From Chryseobacterium rhizoplanae (GTDB lineage: Bacteria; Bacteroidota; Bacteroidia; Flavobacteriales; Weeksellaceae): a DNA stretch of 64,000 nucleotides. Made by a program: the position numbers and the translations under genes. Below are positions 63,874 to 64,000 of the stretch, piece after piece (the first letter of the stretch is position 1; the number at the start of each line of letters is the position of its first letter). Location of the stretch: positions 434,001-498,000 of the forward strand of contig NZ_FXTC01000002.1 in the NCBI RefSeq assembly GCF_900182655.1, given 5' to 3'. The notes below the pieces were generated by a model. The model was not told the DNA's origin. It made no database searches and saw only the letters and a program-made list of their open reading frames with translations.

Positions 63874-64000
63874 ATGGAAAAAGTAATCAAAAGTAAACCA
63901 TCTGTGGTTTTAACTGGTTTTGAAAAAATTTCAGAATCACAAACGAAGCAGTTATTGGGCGGGTTTTCCAATACAATTACAAATCCAGATACAGGGCTCG
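63874..64000 (+). CDS. Double-glycine leader peptide (RiPP/bacteriocin-type precursor), partial
   Basis: The frame opens at the ATG at 63874 and runs off the window after 42 codons. The N-terminus reads as a leader peptide with FEKISESQTKQLLGGFSN: an amphipathic helix with a Leu-rich patch ending in Gly-Gly, the cleavage site of C39-peptidase ABC exporters. Such leaders precede bacteriocins and many modified peptides in Chryseobacterium. The core peptide begins FSNTITNPDTG and is incomplete. Processing and transport genes, if linked, would be beyond 64000. Confidence 0.6.
   Translation, partial: MEKVIKSKPSVVLTGFEKISESQTKQLLGGFSNTITNPDTGL

Noticed and set aside
1..64000. tRNA, rRNA or CRISPR arrays
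   Set aside because: No cloverleaf-like tRNA sequence, rRNA segment or regular repeat-spacer array was noticed on either strand; a covariance-model scan was not possible.

Overview
The window looks like chromosomal DNA of a Flavobacteriia member, most likely Chryseobacterium or a close relative. The evidence is the AT-rich composition, TAnnTTTG-type promoters, several type IX secretion (T9SS) C-terminal sorting domains, many SusD/Omp-era Bacteroidota families (DUF4836, DUF4840, DUF4919, spondin-domain lipoproteins), S46 dipeptidyl-peptidase, KirBac and LytTR regulators. No rRNA, tRNA or CRISPR array was seen.

Region 1 (1-25.5 kb) is chromosomal backbone: a KirBac channel and YkgJ protein, a truncated hemoglobin, a cation/proton exchanger, a pair of related DUF4836-like secreted proteins, AlkD-like glycosylase, a CPA1 Na+/H+ antiporter, HflX, an unusual LytTR regulator whose phospho-acceptor Asp is Glu, a three-gene secreted/repetitive-protein operon, a DPP7-like S46 peptidase, a spondin-domain lipoprotein, a stand-alone adenylation-carrier-reductase (A-T-R) synthetase and a metallo-beta-lactamase-fold hydrolase.

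Region 2 (26174-42058) is a Tn7-like transposon of about 15.9 kb lodged in comM (the competence/Mg-chelatase-like helicase gene), whose two halves lie on the minus strand on either side. The terminal inverted repeats match at 17 of 22 positions and begin TGT. There is no target duplication, and about 105-110 bp of comM between the halves is missing. The core is tnsA-tnsB-tnsC-tniQ plus a convergent fifth gene that I read as a diverged TnsE-like protein. The cargo holds a membrane-anchored small protein, an uncharacterised HHLH-motif protein, a RES-domain protein, a HEPN-like protein, a YozE-SAM protein, a serine resolvase, and a compact four-gene operon: DNA adenine methylase, metallophosphoesterase, P-loop ATPase and a Rossmann-like protein. 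That operon is the best candidate here for an undescribed defence system.

Region 3 (42-61.3 kb) returns to backbone: a T9SS cargo protein, an ECF sigma factor with an anti-sigma-like membrane/beta-barrel partner, lipoproteins, an RND efflux tripartite operon next to a LytS/LytTR two-component pair, a universal stress protein, an oxidoreductase divergent from its likely HxlR regulator, and a NarL-type two-component operon.

Region 4 (61.4-64 kb) is accessory-looking: a metacaspase gene and a trypsin-like protease gene in tandem, each preceded by a copy of the same ~35-bp leader motif, and at the very end the start of a small peptide with a double-glycine leader, probably a RiPP/bacteriocin-type precursor.
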